From Clavelina lepadiformis (taxonomy: Eukaryota; Chordata; Ascidiacea; Aplousobranchia; Clavelinidae): 64,000 nt of DNA. Every line of letters begins with the position of its first letter. Position 1 is the stretch's first letter. The notes beneath the pieces are model-generated. The model was given only the letters and a program-made list of their open reading frames with translations, was not told the DNA's origin and searched no databases. The stretch spans positions 6,510,001 to 6,574,000 of the forward strand of contig NC_135244.1 of assembly GCF_947623445.1 (NCBI RefSeq), given 5' to 3'. Position numbers and translations under genes: made by a program. This document shows, piece by piece, positions 24,501 through 35,867 of the stretch.

Positions 24501-25873
24501 TGTATCTGTCGCATTTAAAGTCAGCATAACAAAACAAACAACTTATACTGTGCAAAGTGCATGTGACAAACGATAAAACTTAACTTTGAGTTGGCTCAGT
24601 ACAAGAGTTTCTTAGCTTTTCTGGTTTTTCGAAAGCAGGGGTTCTCAACTTGTTTGCAGTCGTGGCCTCCCTTTCTTCTGTAAAATATTTCGTGGCCCAC
24701 TTCTCAAAGTTATGAGTAAATGGATTATGGAATTGTTAATTATAGATAATGGAATGTCTAAACACTACACTAAATTTATACTATTTCTTACTTTCTACCC
24801 TAAGATTCTTTCCAGCTTAAATGCTAAAACAAGACTAAAATTCTTAAATACAACATTTGAAATAAAGAAAGAGACTGAGATCTGATGAAAGCTCTGTATG
24901 GCCCAACTCAAAATGCTCCACGGCCCACTAGTTGAGAACCGCTATTTTAAAGAGTTTCCTTAAAGATGAATCCAATTGATTCACACGGTATTATGCTTCT
25001 GAAACTATGACGTAACTAACTTTTTCATTACATATCCACAAAACCAAAGATATTTCACCCTTTAGAAATAACAAGTTTCACTATGACACTTAAGGTTCAG
25101 GTCATGTTAGTGTAAATACAATGATCGCATTCTCTAGACTCCAGATGAATCCAATTGGTTCACACGGTATTATGCTTCTGAAACTATGACACATTCTTTA
25201 CATATCCACAAAACCAAAGATATTTCACGCTTTAGAAATAACAAGTTTCACTATGACGTCACACACCGCATGCGAAAAACTCGTCACTTGTATATTTCAC
25301 TTTTACGCGTGGTGCAAAAACTCGAGTCGCCGGTTTATGACGTCACTTGACACTCGCCGGATGGCGCCGGTGGATGGCGCCGACGGCGGAATGAAGGTGG
25401 GAGTCCTAGGGCGGCAGCACTATACTACTGGTTTCGATGTCTAAAAGACTAATTTTTAGCGTTTTGGGAAAATTTTTTAAAAGATTCTCTAAATTGTGTT
25501 TAAGGTTAGGACCCATTTTACGTGTTTTTGGATTATTTCGGTGTTGGGATTATAGGCATAGAGCCTTAGAATTGTATTAATTGTAGCAATTAGCTTTATA
25601 TGCCAAAGTATACAGTAGTTTATGTATAAAAATTAATTGAGGTTTGATTGACACGGTATACTGGTACACAGATATCTTCTAAGACTGATTGGAGCACCGA
25701 AGCATATACAGTATTCCAAGGGATATGGTGTATCTGGAAAATCTAAGACTGCTCAAAAGAACTTAATGGCATCTTATTTAAGAAAGTTGGACATATTAAA
25801 AAGGCAAAAACTTTATCAGGCCTTTGAAGCAGACTTTTTGCTCTTTAATTATTCTCCGGACGTACAGCTATAA
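21516..25873 (+). CDS. Carbohydrate sulfotransferase (CHST8-14 / HNK-1 family), 5 exons
   Basis: Exons 21516-21804, 22316-22449, 23359-23584, 23685-23859 and 25684-25873 give 337 aa with all phases consistent. It transfers sulfate from PAPS to a glycan in the Golgi. The start gives a short cytosolic N-terminus and one membrane anchor (about residues 10-31), so a type II membrane protein. The PAPS 5'-phosphosulfate loop is CYIPKVGTTHMK (119-130), the 3'-phosphate site is VVRHPYERIISSYNDK (174-189), and the family's CxPCxIxYDxIAHxET block is in exon 4. The last exon ends DFLLFNYSPDVQL. It is at the short end for the family (usually about 340-430 aa). Acceptor specificity (chondroitin/dermatan GalNAc-4-O, HNK-1 or other) cannot be told from the sequence. 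It converges on the mosaic protein gene downstream. Confidence 0.93.
22505..22839. mobile_element. hAT-type MITE in intron 2 of the sulfotransferase
   Basis: The left end CTGGGTTATTCAACGGGGGC pairs with the right end, which on the other strand reads CAGTGGTCTTCAACC. The 8-bp flanks are CTTTAAAC (22497-22504) and CTTTAACC (22840-22847), 7 of 8 identical. No coding capacity. Confidence 0.8.
24636..24944. mobile_element. hAT-type MITE in intron 4 of the sulfotransferase
   Basis: The left end CAGGGGTTCTCAACTTGTTT matches TAGCGGTTCTCAACTAG read inward from the right end on the other strand. Flanks TTCGAAAG and TTTTAAAG agree at 6 of 8 bases. GTGGCC/GGCCCAC motifs just inside both ends are typical of this Charlie-like group. 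Confidence 0.78.
24965..25257 (+). repeat. Tandem duplication, two diverged copies about 179 bp apart
   Basis: Copy 1 (24965-25087) and copy 2 (25144-25257) both run from GATGAATCCAATTGRTTCAC to TAACAAGTTTCACTATGAC. They differ by a few substitutions and a short gap where copy 1 has ACGTAACTAACTTTTTCATT. They lie in intron 4 of the sulfotransferase, just before the CRE-containing segment. Confidence 0.88.
25254..25345. promoter_or_regulatory. Two CRE palindromes (TGACGTCA) in intron 4
   Basis: Perfect TGACGTCA octamers occur at 25254-25261 and 25338-25345, 84 bp apart. They precede a short GC-rich stretch with repeated GATGGCGCCG units (25366-25388) that stands out from the AT-rich surroundings. 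CREB/ATF binding is known for this motif. Enhancer or promoter activity here is inferred only. Confidence 0.4.
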
Positions 25874-26953
25874 AACAAGAATTGTAATACTTGATGAAAT
25901 ATACACATTATATGTATAGTTAAATAATGATCGACTAAAAGTGAATATTTCAATTAATTATTGTGATAATAAAATTTTGTCTATTTATATAATTAACATT
26001 TATAGTTTTCAAAATAAATAAACTCTTAGTAAATTATTTGTTGCTCGCGCCCAGAACTGTAAAATAGTTTTTCTTTTCTGCTTCAATGCGTCCAAATCAC
26101 GTTGTATATATACACGTTTATCTTGCAATATGACCCATCACATAGGGTGGTTAGAAGAACTTTTATTTAAACAGCGCGAAAGTAATTTGTATGTAAATTT
26201 AAAAACAGTCATGCTGGCAAAAAAATACATTTAAAAGTTTCGAAATGCTATAAACGTTTTGCCGGAATATTTAGGTCACGGAAAGACCACAAAGCTTTCT
26301 TAAATATCACAATTGCCAAACAATCGCCCGGAATTTTTCTGTCGTCTCGAGTTTGTGATGAAAAAAAATTAAGATTTTTGACCATATATTTGCCATTATT
26401 GTACCCTCGCGTATTCGTACGGAACCATGCATAAAGTACGTCCATCTTGTCATTGCCAAAAGACTTTGAAAGAAAACCTATACACTTACAGACTATACAC
26501 AGCCCTGAGCCTATGTCACGGTATTGAACGTCATATAGAGTGTTGTATAAGACATGTGCAACTTTGAATCTATAGAATCTAATGCTTTGAATATAGCAAA
26601 CTCAAATAAACAATTGTTAATTCTGTATATAGCAAGCGTTGGGGTTATGAGAAGCACTTTATACATATTCACATCGACGTAATTCAGTAAAGCAATTCAA
26701 CAATGGATATAAAACTGCAGAAAAAAAACAGTATATTGTACATGTATGAATTATACCAATGAACGCTATGGATTAATACAAAAAGTAGTTTGCAAAAACA
26801 ACAGCTTCATAAATGATATCAAGTAAAGGATGAATCGAAGACAAAAGGCGATCCGCGATCGTGTGTATAGTTTGAATCTTTTAAACCACATGCGACAGCA
26901 TTGTTAAGAGTAAAGACCCAACGTGTTTCTGTCGCTAATAAATTGTTTGTAAT
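25874..26953. other. Convergent 3' intergenic region
   Basis: Holds the 3' untranslated regions of the sulfotransferase (+) and of the mosaic protein gene (-). It contains one unassigned minus-strand open frame at 26251-26463, described separately; nothing else was recognised. Confidence 0.5.
26251..26463 (-). other. Orphan open frame, faintly C-type-lectin-like
   Basis: A minus-strand frame runs from an AG-ended possible 3' splice site (ctttcaaag, before 26463) to a stop. It contains IPGDCLAIVIFKKALWSFRD, which resembles the CxAIxxxxxxWxDxxC end of C-type lectin domains, but the second cysteine is replaced (DLNIPAKRL). It could be an alternative or extra 3' exon of the mosaic protein gene, a decayed lectin exon, or chance. 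No start or upstream exon was identified. Confidence 0.25.
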
Positions 26954-29900
26954 TTAACAAGTGATGTACTCAATGCGTAAGATGGCATATCTGTCATGCC
27001 AAGATTGAACAATAATTCGAAAATATCTTCCGGTCACTGGGGCAGGAAAGTTGTTCCTAACAAGACTGTTGTGATCTCGATTACCTTGAAAAATCTAAAA
27101 AAAGTAAATCATTATTAACCCGGTTTAGAATAAATGATATACATAGATTTTATACATTAGCATTTTCATTCGAAATACAGTATATCGAAATGAAAAGCTA
27201 TACACTGCTCGATTTTAAAACAATATCAAACTAAAATCATTAAAATAAAGGGTTGATATACCGCAGGATTATACTTACGCGCTATATCGGTGTATATATA
27301 GGGCAGGTTGCGTATAAATACTAAGTTGACCAAACTTTTTCCAAAAATTCTTTGCAATTTCATTGCAAAAAGCGTATACCTCGAAAAAACATTTTAAACG
27401 ACCGCATTTCGCACGTTTTTGTATGCCCAAGCGTCTTCGGGAACTTGTAGTTCACAATGGATGTAATGAGAGTTTGTCTGCTTTTTTGGCGTTTTCACTG
27501 TTTATAATTATTCAATATTACATGATTGATGAGTTTATGATTTGTTACTATAGATTTTCGATGTGATGTTGGAAGGTATCAATTATTTTCACGATTAACA
27601 AATAAAACAAACACAAAGTAAAATGTTCAACACCACATATAAAGCAACCTGAAGAATTAATGAGTTGTATATTAAAGCTTGATCTGAAGAGAGGCTCGGT
27701 TTTGGTTTTGGAAGCTTCTTGATTTTGTTAGAAGCTACCCAAACCAGGCTTTGGGCACCACTAACCCGTTATGCTTGATAAATTGTGATAATTATTCAGT
27801 TTTGATATGCTTGGCGTTTGATTCAAAACGTTCCCATAGATCTTTAACTGAATAGGTTGACTATCTTACATATTCTATGCAAAGTTAATAGATACGCATT
27901 TTGTTTTGTCGGTAGGCGATATTAACTGACTTTTGCAGCAAATCTAGAACGGGTGGCAAGGTGTTTTTGCAAACATTGGACCCTATATATAGCATGTCAC
28001 GTCGTCCCCAGTATACCTGAGGTTTGGGAGTAACTGACCACTAATACAACATTCTATATTGCAAAAAATGTTTTTAATTTTCCGGATTACGAAGGTAAAT
28101 AAACAATGTGGATTAATATAAAAAAATAAGAGTTTTTGCAGGTTTTGGTTACAGCATTATATATAGTATGCGACTATACAGTTATATTTCATAAATAATA
28201 CATTTCATTTACCAAATCTCCTTCTGTGTCGTCTTGAATCACCTGCATGTCATCTTCAGACAAACCATACGATACTTTGTAACTTGTCACCCAATATGAT
28301 CCGCCATAATAACCTTGCGTTATAATAGCGACAACAGTTGTTGTTTTTTTCAAATCTACTTGAAGCCAATCACCCACTAGAGCTATCAAATGAAAACATC
28401 TATCATTAATGAAAGTGTACAAGTGAAGAAAATACAAAAAATACGACAGGAGACTTTGCTCATAAGAAAAAGTTGTTCTATGATTTTACAACATCAATAA
28501 AGAACTAGAAAAGCGAAAAAACGAAACAAAGCATCAAACAAATTGAAATGATGGGTTTGCAAATCTTATCTATATAAAACTCAAGTTAAATGGAACAGAT
28601 ATAGAAAATGAAAATATTTCCTTGTTACAAATTGTCATGCTTCGCAGCAACTTTACCTGGTTCAGGTGATACCCAACTACCAACAGCATTTCTCAAACGC
28701 GCTTGACCTGGAAGGTAGCTATTGTCATTAGGTAATGTACGGGATGCGGTGATATCGTCATCCGCTATTCTGCCATCCTCCATACCAACAGTGTTGCTAC
28801 ATAAATTTGCTGAAATAATAACATGATTTGAAATATTATGAGTAAATTAGCAATAACCAATCGGTAATACTCAAGAACGTAAAAATGGTGGAGTATAATT
28901 AAGAGTTTATAGAACACCTAGTAAAGAAAGTTTGCCTAAAAGCAGAAGTCTTTCTAGAAAGCTAAACAAATAGCCTTACGAAAGCTCAATCTATTTTAGT
29001 AAAGCAATTAGTATACCATTAAACACTGAACAGTCGTTTCCTGCATACCCTACATTGCATTGGCAAGTGTAGGTTGCATGATCTTGACTGGAGCAGATAC
29101 CTCTTTCTCCACAAGGCGAAGATATGCAAGGGTCACCTCAAAATATAAATTTACTCATTATATAGATTTAAAGGATGGTTCCTTGCAGTTAGCAGAATAG
29201 TTGCTGCAAACTATTGTAAGGTTTATTTTTCTTGAATATGTTGAAGATAATTTTTACTTTGCATGGAGCAATCTCTTCCTTCATATCCTTCATCACATTT
29301 ACACATTATTTGTTTGAGTTGATTGATGCAGGTTCCTTTTCCGGAGCAAGAATCGGGGGCACACTGATCAACTGAAAGGAAAGTGATAAAAATAAATAGA
29401 TATTAGCTGATATTGCAAAGGAAAACTGCAATAACTATAACTTAAGACTTACCAATGCAAACAGGAACATCTTTACTCCAAGTTTTATCCTTTTGACAAA
29501 TTGCAACAAGCACCATTTCCGCTTCATCAACAATTTTATGCCCTTCATCACATGTGAATGTTATGTTTTCCTTATATGCAATTGATGAATTACTTTCCCT
29601 AGATACAGTTCCAGATTGAGGAGGCATCGGCACTGCACATTTAATCCCTGCATGCATTTGGACAGTTACAAAAATACACTCGTTTAAAGTTCAAACGTTT
29701 AAAAAAATGGTTAAACACGGTGCTTACTTATAGAGCAATCTTGTCCCTCGTAATCATCCGTGCAATTGCATGCAAACCCTCTTTTTTGTCTGATACAAAT
29801 TCCTCCGTTTTTGCAAGGTTTGTGGTCGCACAAGTCAACTAAATAGTATTTATAATGCCATTGAGTCATTTCAGGACTTGGCTTATCCTCTCCTTGGCGA

Positions 29901-30848
29901 ATTTACCAAGTCGCATATGTATAGTGGCAATTTTACTAAAAGCGTGTCATCGATTTTTGTTTTCATATATTGTATGTATTACGGACATATCATGCCACAC
30001 TTGCAGAGCAAGCAAATGCATATGAAACTATAGAGGTCTGAAACTGCTCTGCATCACTATAGAAAAATTATTCCAACAAGCCATTATACGTAACAGCATG
30101 TTTCATTACTGTACGTTGAAAGCGTAGGCTATAACAACAATTTTGTTAATAAATTTCAATATCGTTACCGGACCATTTTGTATAAGATATTATGCAAATT
30201 GCACGTCAATATCAAAACGTAAATTTTCAAAGCGAATGAAAGTAGAATATGAGCAAGGACCTTTAAGAGCATGGTGGTGCAATCGATTTAAGGCTTGGAG
30301 CATCGCAGTGAGATTTGCAACGATGTCTACATAAAAACAAGAAATTTGCAATAAATGATGTGAAATGAAATCATAATATACAAAAGTTGCCAATTATATA
30401 CTTTGCAGACCTTTACAAAACAGATTAAAGTATTATTTCATATAACTAAAGAGTATAAAATATTATAAAAAAGCATTACTTGAAGGATGAATGCAGAAAA
30501 ATTATATATATCAAAAGCTTTTAAACGAAAATCGAAGCAGATCAAACGAAAAAATATCTTACCATCCAATGTTTCAAACCTTGCACTTATTTGCTCAATT
30601 TCGCTAGGATTGCAAGCACATCCCCCTGGTTCACCAGTAATTCCTCGGGGTCCTTGGGGCCCAACTGGTCCCGTTGCGCCCCGCTTTCCAGGGTTCCCCC
30701 TCATCATTGAGTTTCTTTCAACCTCGAAGCTTCGGGGCTCGGTCGAAAGACGTTGCACGGGCAAACAAAATTGATCGTCTTGTGCTCTTGCTCCTTTCCA
30801 TGCGGAAAGTATGAATACAACCATCGCGATATACCGGGTAACAAACAT
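26954..30848 (-). CDS. Secreted mosaic protein: collagen - coiled coil - EGF - sushi - EGF - EGF - F5/8C
   Basis: Exons 30848-30563, 30326-30261, 29838-29728, 29647-29453, 29371-29258, 29136-29017, 28809-28657, 28382-28213 and 27094-26954 give 451 aa. Residues 1-22 are a signal peptide. Residues 51-74 are eight GXY collagen triplets, followed by CAC and a short coiled coil of Leu/Ile heptads encoded by exon 2, suggesting trimers. Then come EGF (about 118-154), CCP/sushi (155-219), two more EGF (220-297) and a C-terminal F5/8 type C (discoidin) domain (298-451), with GDWLQVDLKKTTTVVAI and YFRIIVQSW. All module exons are bounded by phase-1 introns, the hallmark of exon shuffling. The layout resembles trimeric collagen-stalk recognition proteins (collectins, ficolins) with a discoidin head, so a role in innate recognition or matrix binding is plausible, but this is inference. 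I recognise no named orthologue. Confidence 0.9.
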
Positions 30849-33800
30849 AGTTTTGCTCACGAAAGCACAGCTTTTGCTATACGTTCGCTTTTGACACCAA
30901 TAAAGTAATAAATTGCCGTAATCCTGACACTTGAGGATTATCCCTTCAGCAGAGTTAGCAAATGCTAAAACAGTTTTAGAAATCTAAAAACCGGGGTATC
31001 GGATGATTTGTATAACAATCATTCACAAAAACGCAAAAATGCTAATATACCAATGTTACAAAGTTTATTATGTCACAAACGATTTAGTAAATTTTTTTTA
31101 TATAAATGTGATATTTCATCGTGAACCATGCAATAAAAAATAAAATGTATAAATGACAATTTGCATTTTATTATAAAATCGCTGTAACACTTTCAGTCTT
31201 TAATTACAACTAAAACTGTAAATTGTATTCTTGTAACTAATCAAGTAATGGACAAAGCGCTGCAACAAACCAATTACTGAATATATCCAGTATCTAGACG
31301 AGATTTACGTGCTTTCCAGCTTCACAAAATGTATACAGAAATATACCAAAAGATTCCCGTTACTTTTCAGATTAACAAGCATATAATTGTTTAAGATTTA
31401 AAGTTTAAATAACATATATACAACTGAGACATTCAAAGTTGGTTTGATGGGTATGTGAGAATGCGCTCTTTACACTAGAATTTCAGCCAAAAGCTCAAAA
31501 ACCGTAAAACCTCAGGAAATGTGGGAGATGATTTAGCATTATGCTTTATTCAGAAATGACCCAGAGACAAAGAACTTTGTCGAAAGATTTTTATAAGCTA
31601 AATCCATCAAAACCACAATAAAAGCACATGATAAAAATTTGAAAATGCATGTATTAGTACAAGTGTTTTTACATATGGTTTTAGCAGATATCTCGAATAT
31701 TACGACGTGGAATAAGATTTTTTGAGGCTGCTGAAGACAACATAAATTTTCGACACCTATGTAAAATACTTAAACCAAAATGCATCATTAATTTTTGCAG
31801 ATTACGTTATTCATTGTCATATACTGTATAGTTCAAACGTCTTGCATACAAAGAGAATGTTCCAATGTTCTGCTTTTGTTCGGACTTTCATAACTCATAA
31901 GTTTAATATATTCCAAATTTATTGAAATTCTATCATATTTCACTTTTTTGTATTCTTTGTTTTTTCATTAAATAGAATAATGTAAGCTGTAAAGTTTTAT
32001 AAATACTGTACAAAAGATATAGGCTATGTAAAACGTATGTAGCTTTATCGAAAACTGAATATACATCGATACAAGCGCGGAGGAACATTTGGCATAATCT
32101 TGAATAGTTTTCTATCTCTGACCGATTATTTCTCCGTAAAAATAGAGTGCAAAGAGTAAGCGGGCGCATTTAGTATATTATACATACATTGTGTTTGTAT
32201 CAAAAAAACGATTACAAAATGGATTTCAGTGGCAAGTTGGTTGTGGACAGCATAAAAATAATGGAAGTGATAGTTGATACATACACAAGAAGTATATAAT
32301 TATCCACAAAATCTACTTCAATACAATATATGCATTAAACTATTATTATTAAACTAATCATTAAACTATTAGTTTGATGCCCTTTAGTCTATAGATTCTA
32401 TAGCAAACGTTTTAGAAAAAATACTTAACACAACGTTCTTTTCACTTTTATGCCATATCCGATCAATTCGAATTCCGTTTATTCAAAATTTCTTCTGCTG
32501 AATCACACACGCTTATTTGCTTTAGAGTTTTAACCTATAATTTTTTGTTGTTGTATATTTGCTTCACGAATAAAGGTGAAGATTTTCTAACTTGTCAAAT
32601 GAATTCAAGCGTCGCATTAAATTTTCTATCGCAACAAGCATCTGCTGCAATCCACAAATAACTTCCGAATTATTACCATTGCTTTTCAAATCATTAATCT
32701 TGACGAATCAATGATCATGACATGGAAGACTACAAGCCAGTTTGCAATATTCTATATACAACAAAGAAGATAGTTGTTGGTGCTGGGCAAGTCTGCACAT
32801 GTTTTTCATGTAATTGTCTATAACTGTAACGTTTAAGTCAACAAATTTTGAGGACGTGTTTATAGCTTTACACCACATTGCTTACAACTCATTGTATAAA
32901 TTTATCTGTAATTAATAAACTAACTCCTACAGTATAAGCATAGCCTACACTGACACTACAAGCAAGTTATAAAATCCTATGCTTACTATAAACAAAGAAT
33001 TTTTGCTTGACCCCCAATTCCATTACCTTTTTATAACATTTTTTGCGAAAAAAGAAACACCGAAAACAGCCCGGGGCTTTTTGTTTTAATCTCAAACTGT
33101 TTTGTGCGTACATTTTCTTCTTGTTTTTCAAACAATTGTTGGCGTAAACATAAAAATTAGTGAATTAAATGATAAACTTGTCCAGCGCTGACAACCATAT
33201 CTATCCTGTTAGCGCAAGCGAGTTTGTACCGCACAGGGTCATGACATGTCTTTGCTAATGACTCAAAAGGCAAAAAGCTATCAACCGAGAATACTTGCTG
33301 GGTTATTCAGCGAAGGGATTCGTGAAAACAAAATTCGAATTGATTAGATATGGCATAAAAGTGATCAGAACGTTATGTAGTGTATATTTCGTAAATTGTT
33401 TGCTAGAATCCATAGACTAAAGGGTATAAAGTTGTCTAAGAAAGTTTGGCGATTTTAGCAAATTATGTTACAAACACTTCCCAATATTTCTATACATATA
33501 CTTTGCAACCGACGTGAAGTTGGTCACCGGTCCCTGCTTACTTATGAGTTACTTATTCGCAGTGTAAGTGGGTTTACTTGCTATCTGTTATAAAACTCAT
33601 GACTTACAATAAATGCATATACGAATTAGTGTTTAAGTTTAAATAATTTTATACAAAATAAAATAAATTCGTACTTCTATGATATTCAAATTTTTAGATA
33701 GTTTTTCAATTAACATGAATTTAAATAAATTCATTTCACGCAAAAAGTGCTCTTCGCATAACTGGTTTGAATTATTAACTATTTTTTCTTATAATGCATG

Positions 33801-35867
33801 TTTTAAACTTGATCGTGTATAACTAACTTATAGGCCTAACAAGTTGGTACAGGTGGCCCTAATTAAAAAACTGATGTTATTTTTAGTAAAAACTTTTCCG
33901 TGGACATAGCTGACTTATAGACATTGCGAAATTTGATATATCCTAATACGGTTACCCAATGCAAATTATATTCTTTGTAATCTTTCGTCATTAATGTTGT
34001 TAGTTACTTTATGGCGAGGTTAGGTTGTGGACTTGTTGTTATTTGATCTATAGATCCGACTCCTGATTCTGAAGCTCGCTGTTCATATGATCGTTCATTT
34101 GGCAAGTAAAAATAAACAGATGTTTATTCAAGATTTGTAACTCGAGAACTCTTAATTGTACACAAAGCGCAATGTGGCCTAAGGACACCAACAAGTGTCA
34201 AGAAAACAATTGCTTAACGACCGCTACAACATCTCTTGTAGGAGAGAATGAACGCATGTATTGGTGGGCAATGAGGTCATTTTACGCTTTATGATAAAAA
34301 GCGTTAGAATTTTGAACAAAGTATAACAATTATAGAAATAATGATCTAGATAATATACTCGTAAAAATATGTTCGGCACGACTGCATTTTCATGCTGCCA
34401 GATTGGCCTACCTAGAATTTTAACGCTAACATTCTCGAAGGCTATAAGCTGAATATTCATATTTTATTTCTTTCATTTGTCTAACTAACAAGAAATTTAC
34501 CTAGGTGAATCATATTTGACTTGAAAGAAAGGAGTGTTTATTTAAATGGTAGCAGCTAGCAAGTAAAACAGCAACATTGATCATACCCATGCCCTTTAAA
34601 AGCATGAAATAGGGCTTTAGCTTACTTGGTGAAAAATTAACACGAGAAAACCAGGTTTCATGTTACTCTGTCTATATGCAAGGAATTATTTTTAACTTCA
34701 TATCTTCTAATCTCATCATATACAAGATTAAAAACTGGTATGTTATTGGGGCCCTTACTTTGAAGAGGTTGTTGCAGCACAATGGTTTTCTTCACTAGAT
34801 TAAATTGGTAAAAGAACCTAAGTCTATAGTTGTTGCGTGCTGTTAGAATACTCTAACACTGTGGCAGTCAGTTGGCTACAGATTGCAACGAATATACGTA
34901 CAAGCGAAGGTGCTTACTGGAAATTATGTACACAATTTAACCTAAGATTATTAAGCGAGTCGATCTTGAAAACTGCCGTTCTACAAGTTTTACAAGAGTT
35001 TGTTTTCACCGAGTCTGACAGAGATTCGGTCAGTGATCTCTCTCTCTCTCTGTCTATCTTTGTGTGGTCATTGATAAAAACACAAGCTTTTATATAGTGT
35101 GTAGATGGGGAGTTGAATTTTGCTACCTGATAAACAACAGGTGCATGGGAAAGTTGAAATAAGCTTTTTCCAAAAAAACAAATTCATAAATGTCCATCAC
35201 AAGTTAGAAAACACGTTGCAAGAGATGGCGCAATGTAATTTGAAAGGACCACCCAAGCCGTTGCAAATTATTACTTACAGGTGTTAATGCTTTATGAATA
35301 GGAATTCGATGTTACTGATCCAAAAATACGTCCTTCAATTTTTGGATGAAGTAATAGAAAGTTACAAACTGTTTCAGACACAATATTTTCAACATAAAAA
35401 GATTAAGGTTAATGTTCTATTGAGGTGTGCTTGTCCAGAGAAATTCCGTAACACCTTGTATGCTACAATAAAAATGTAAAAGAAATATAAACAAATTTGT
35501 CAGAATGTAGGAGCGAAGTGTTTGGAGTGACCGGTTACGACTCATACGCAGAACGAACACTAGTTGACCCAAAACAACAAAATGGTTACGTATCAATGCG
35601 GTATTATAGCCTTTGTCAGTACTGTACATTGACTGCGAGCATCATGGCAGTCATGCCCTTATGGCCAAGTGTTTGCCAGCTGTTAATGGCCACGTGACTA
35701 CGATTTATCTTGCTTGAGTAAACACGAAGGCGTGCTTGGTGATTCAGTCACGTACGCAATTGTGAGCAGATGTACGTTAGGTCGGACAGTGAAAGTTAAC
35801 CTACTTCGTTTTTGTGTCGTTAAACTCAAAGTTCCAGATTAAAATCAATTTTAAAGAGGCGATTGAA
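30849..35867. other. Gene-poor intergenic region
   Basis: About 5 kb of AT-rich sequence between two divergent genes. Open frames are short and show no family motif. The ends should carry the promoters of the mosaic protein (-) and DPH2 (+). A short TCTC tract lies at about 35037-35053. I see no other structure. Confidence 0.5.

Noticed and set aside
27363-27566. 67-codon open frame with a hydrophobic stretch on the + strand
   Set aside because: It is antisense within the last intron of the mosaic protein gene, with no support.
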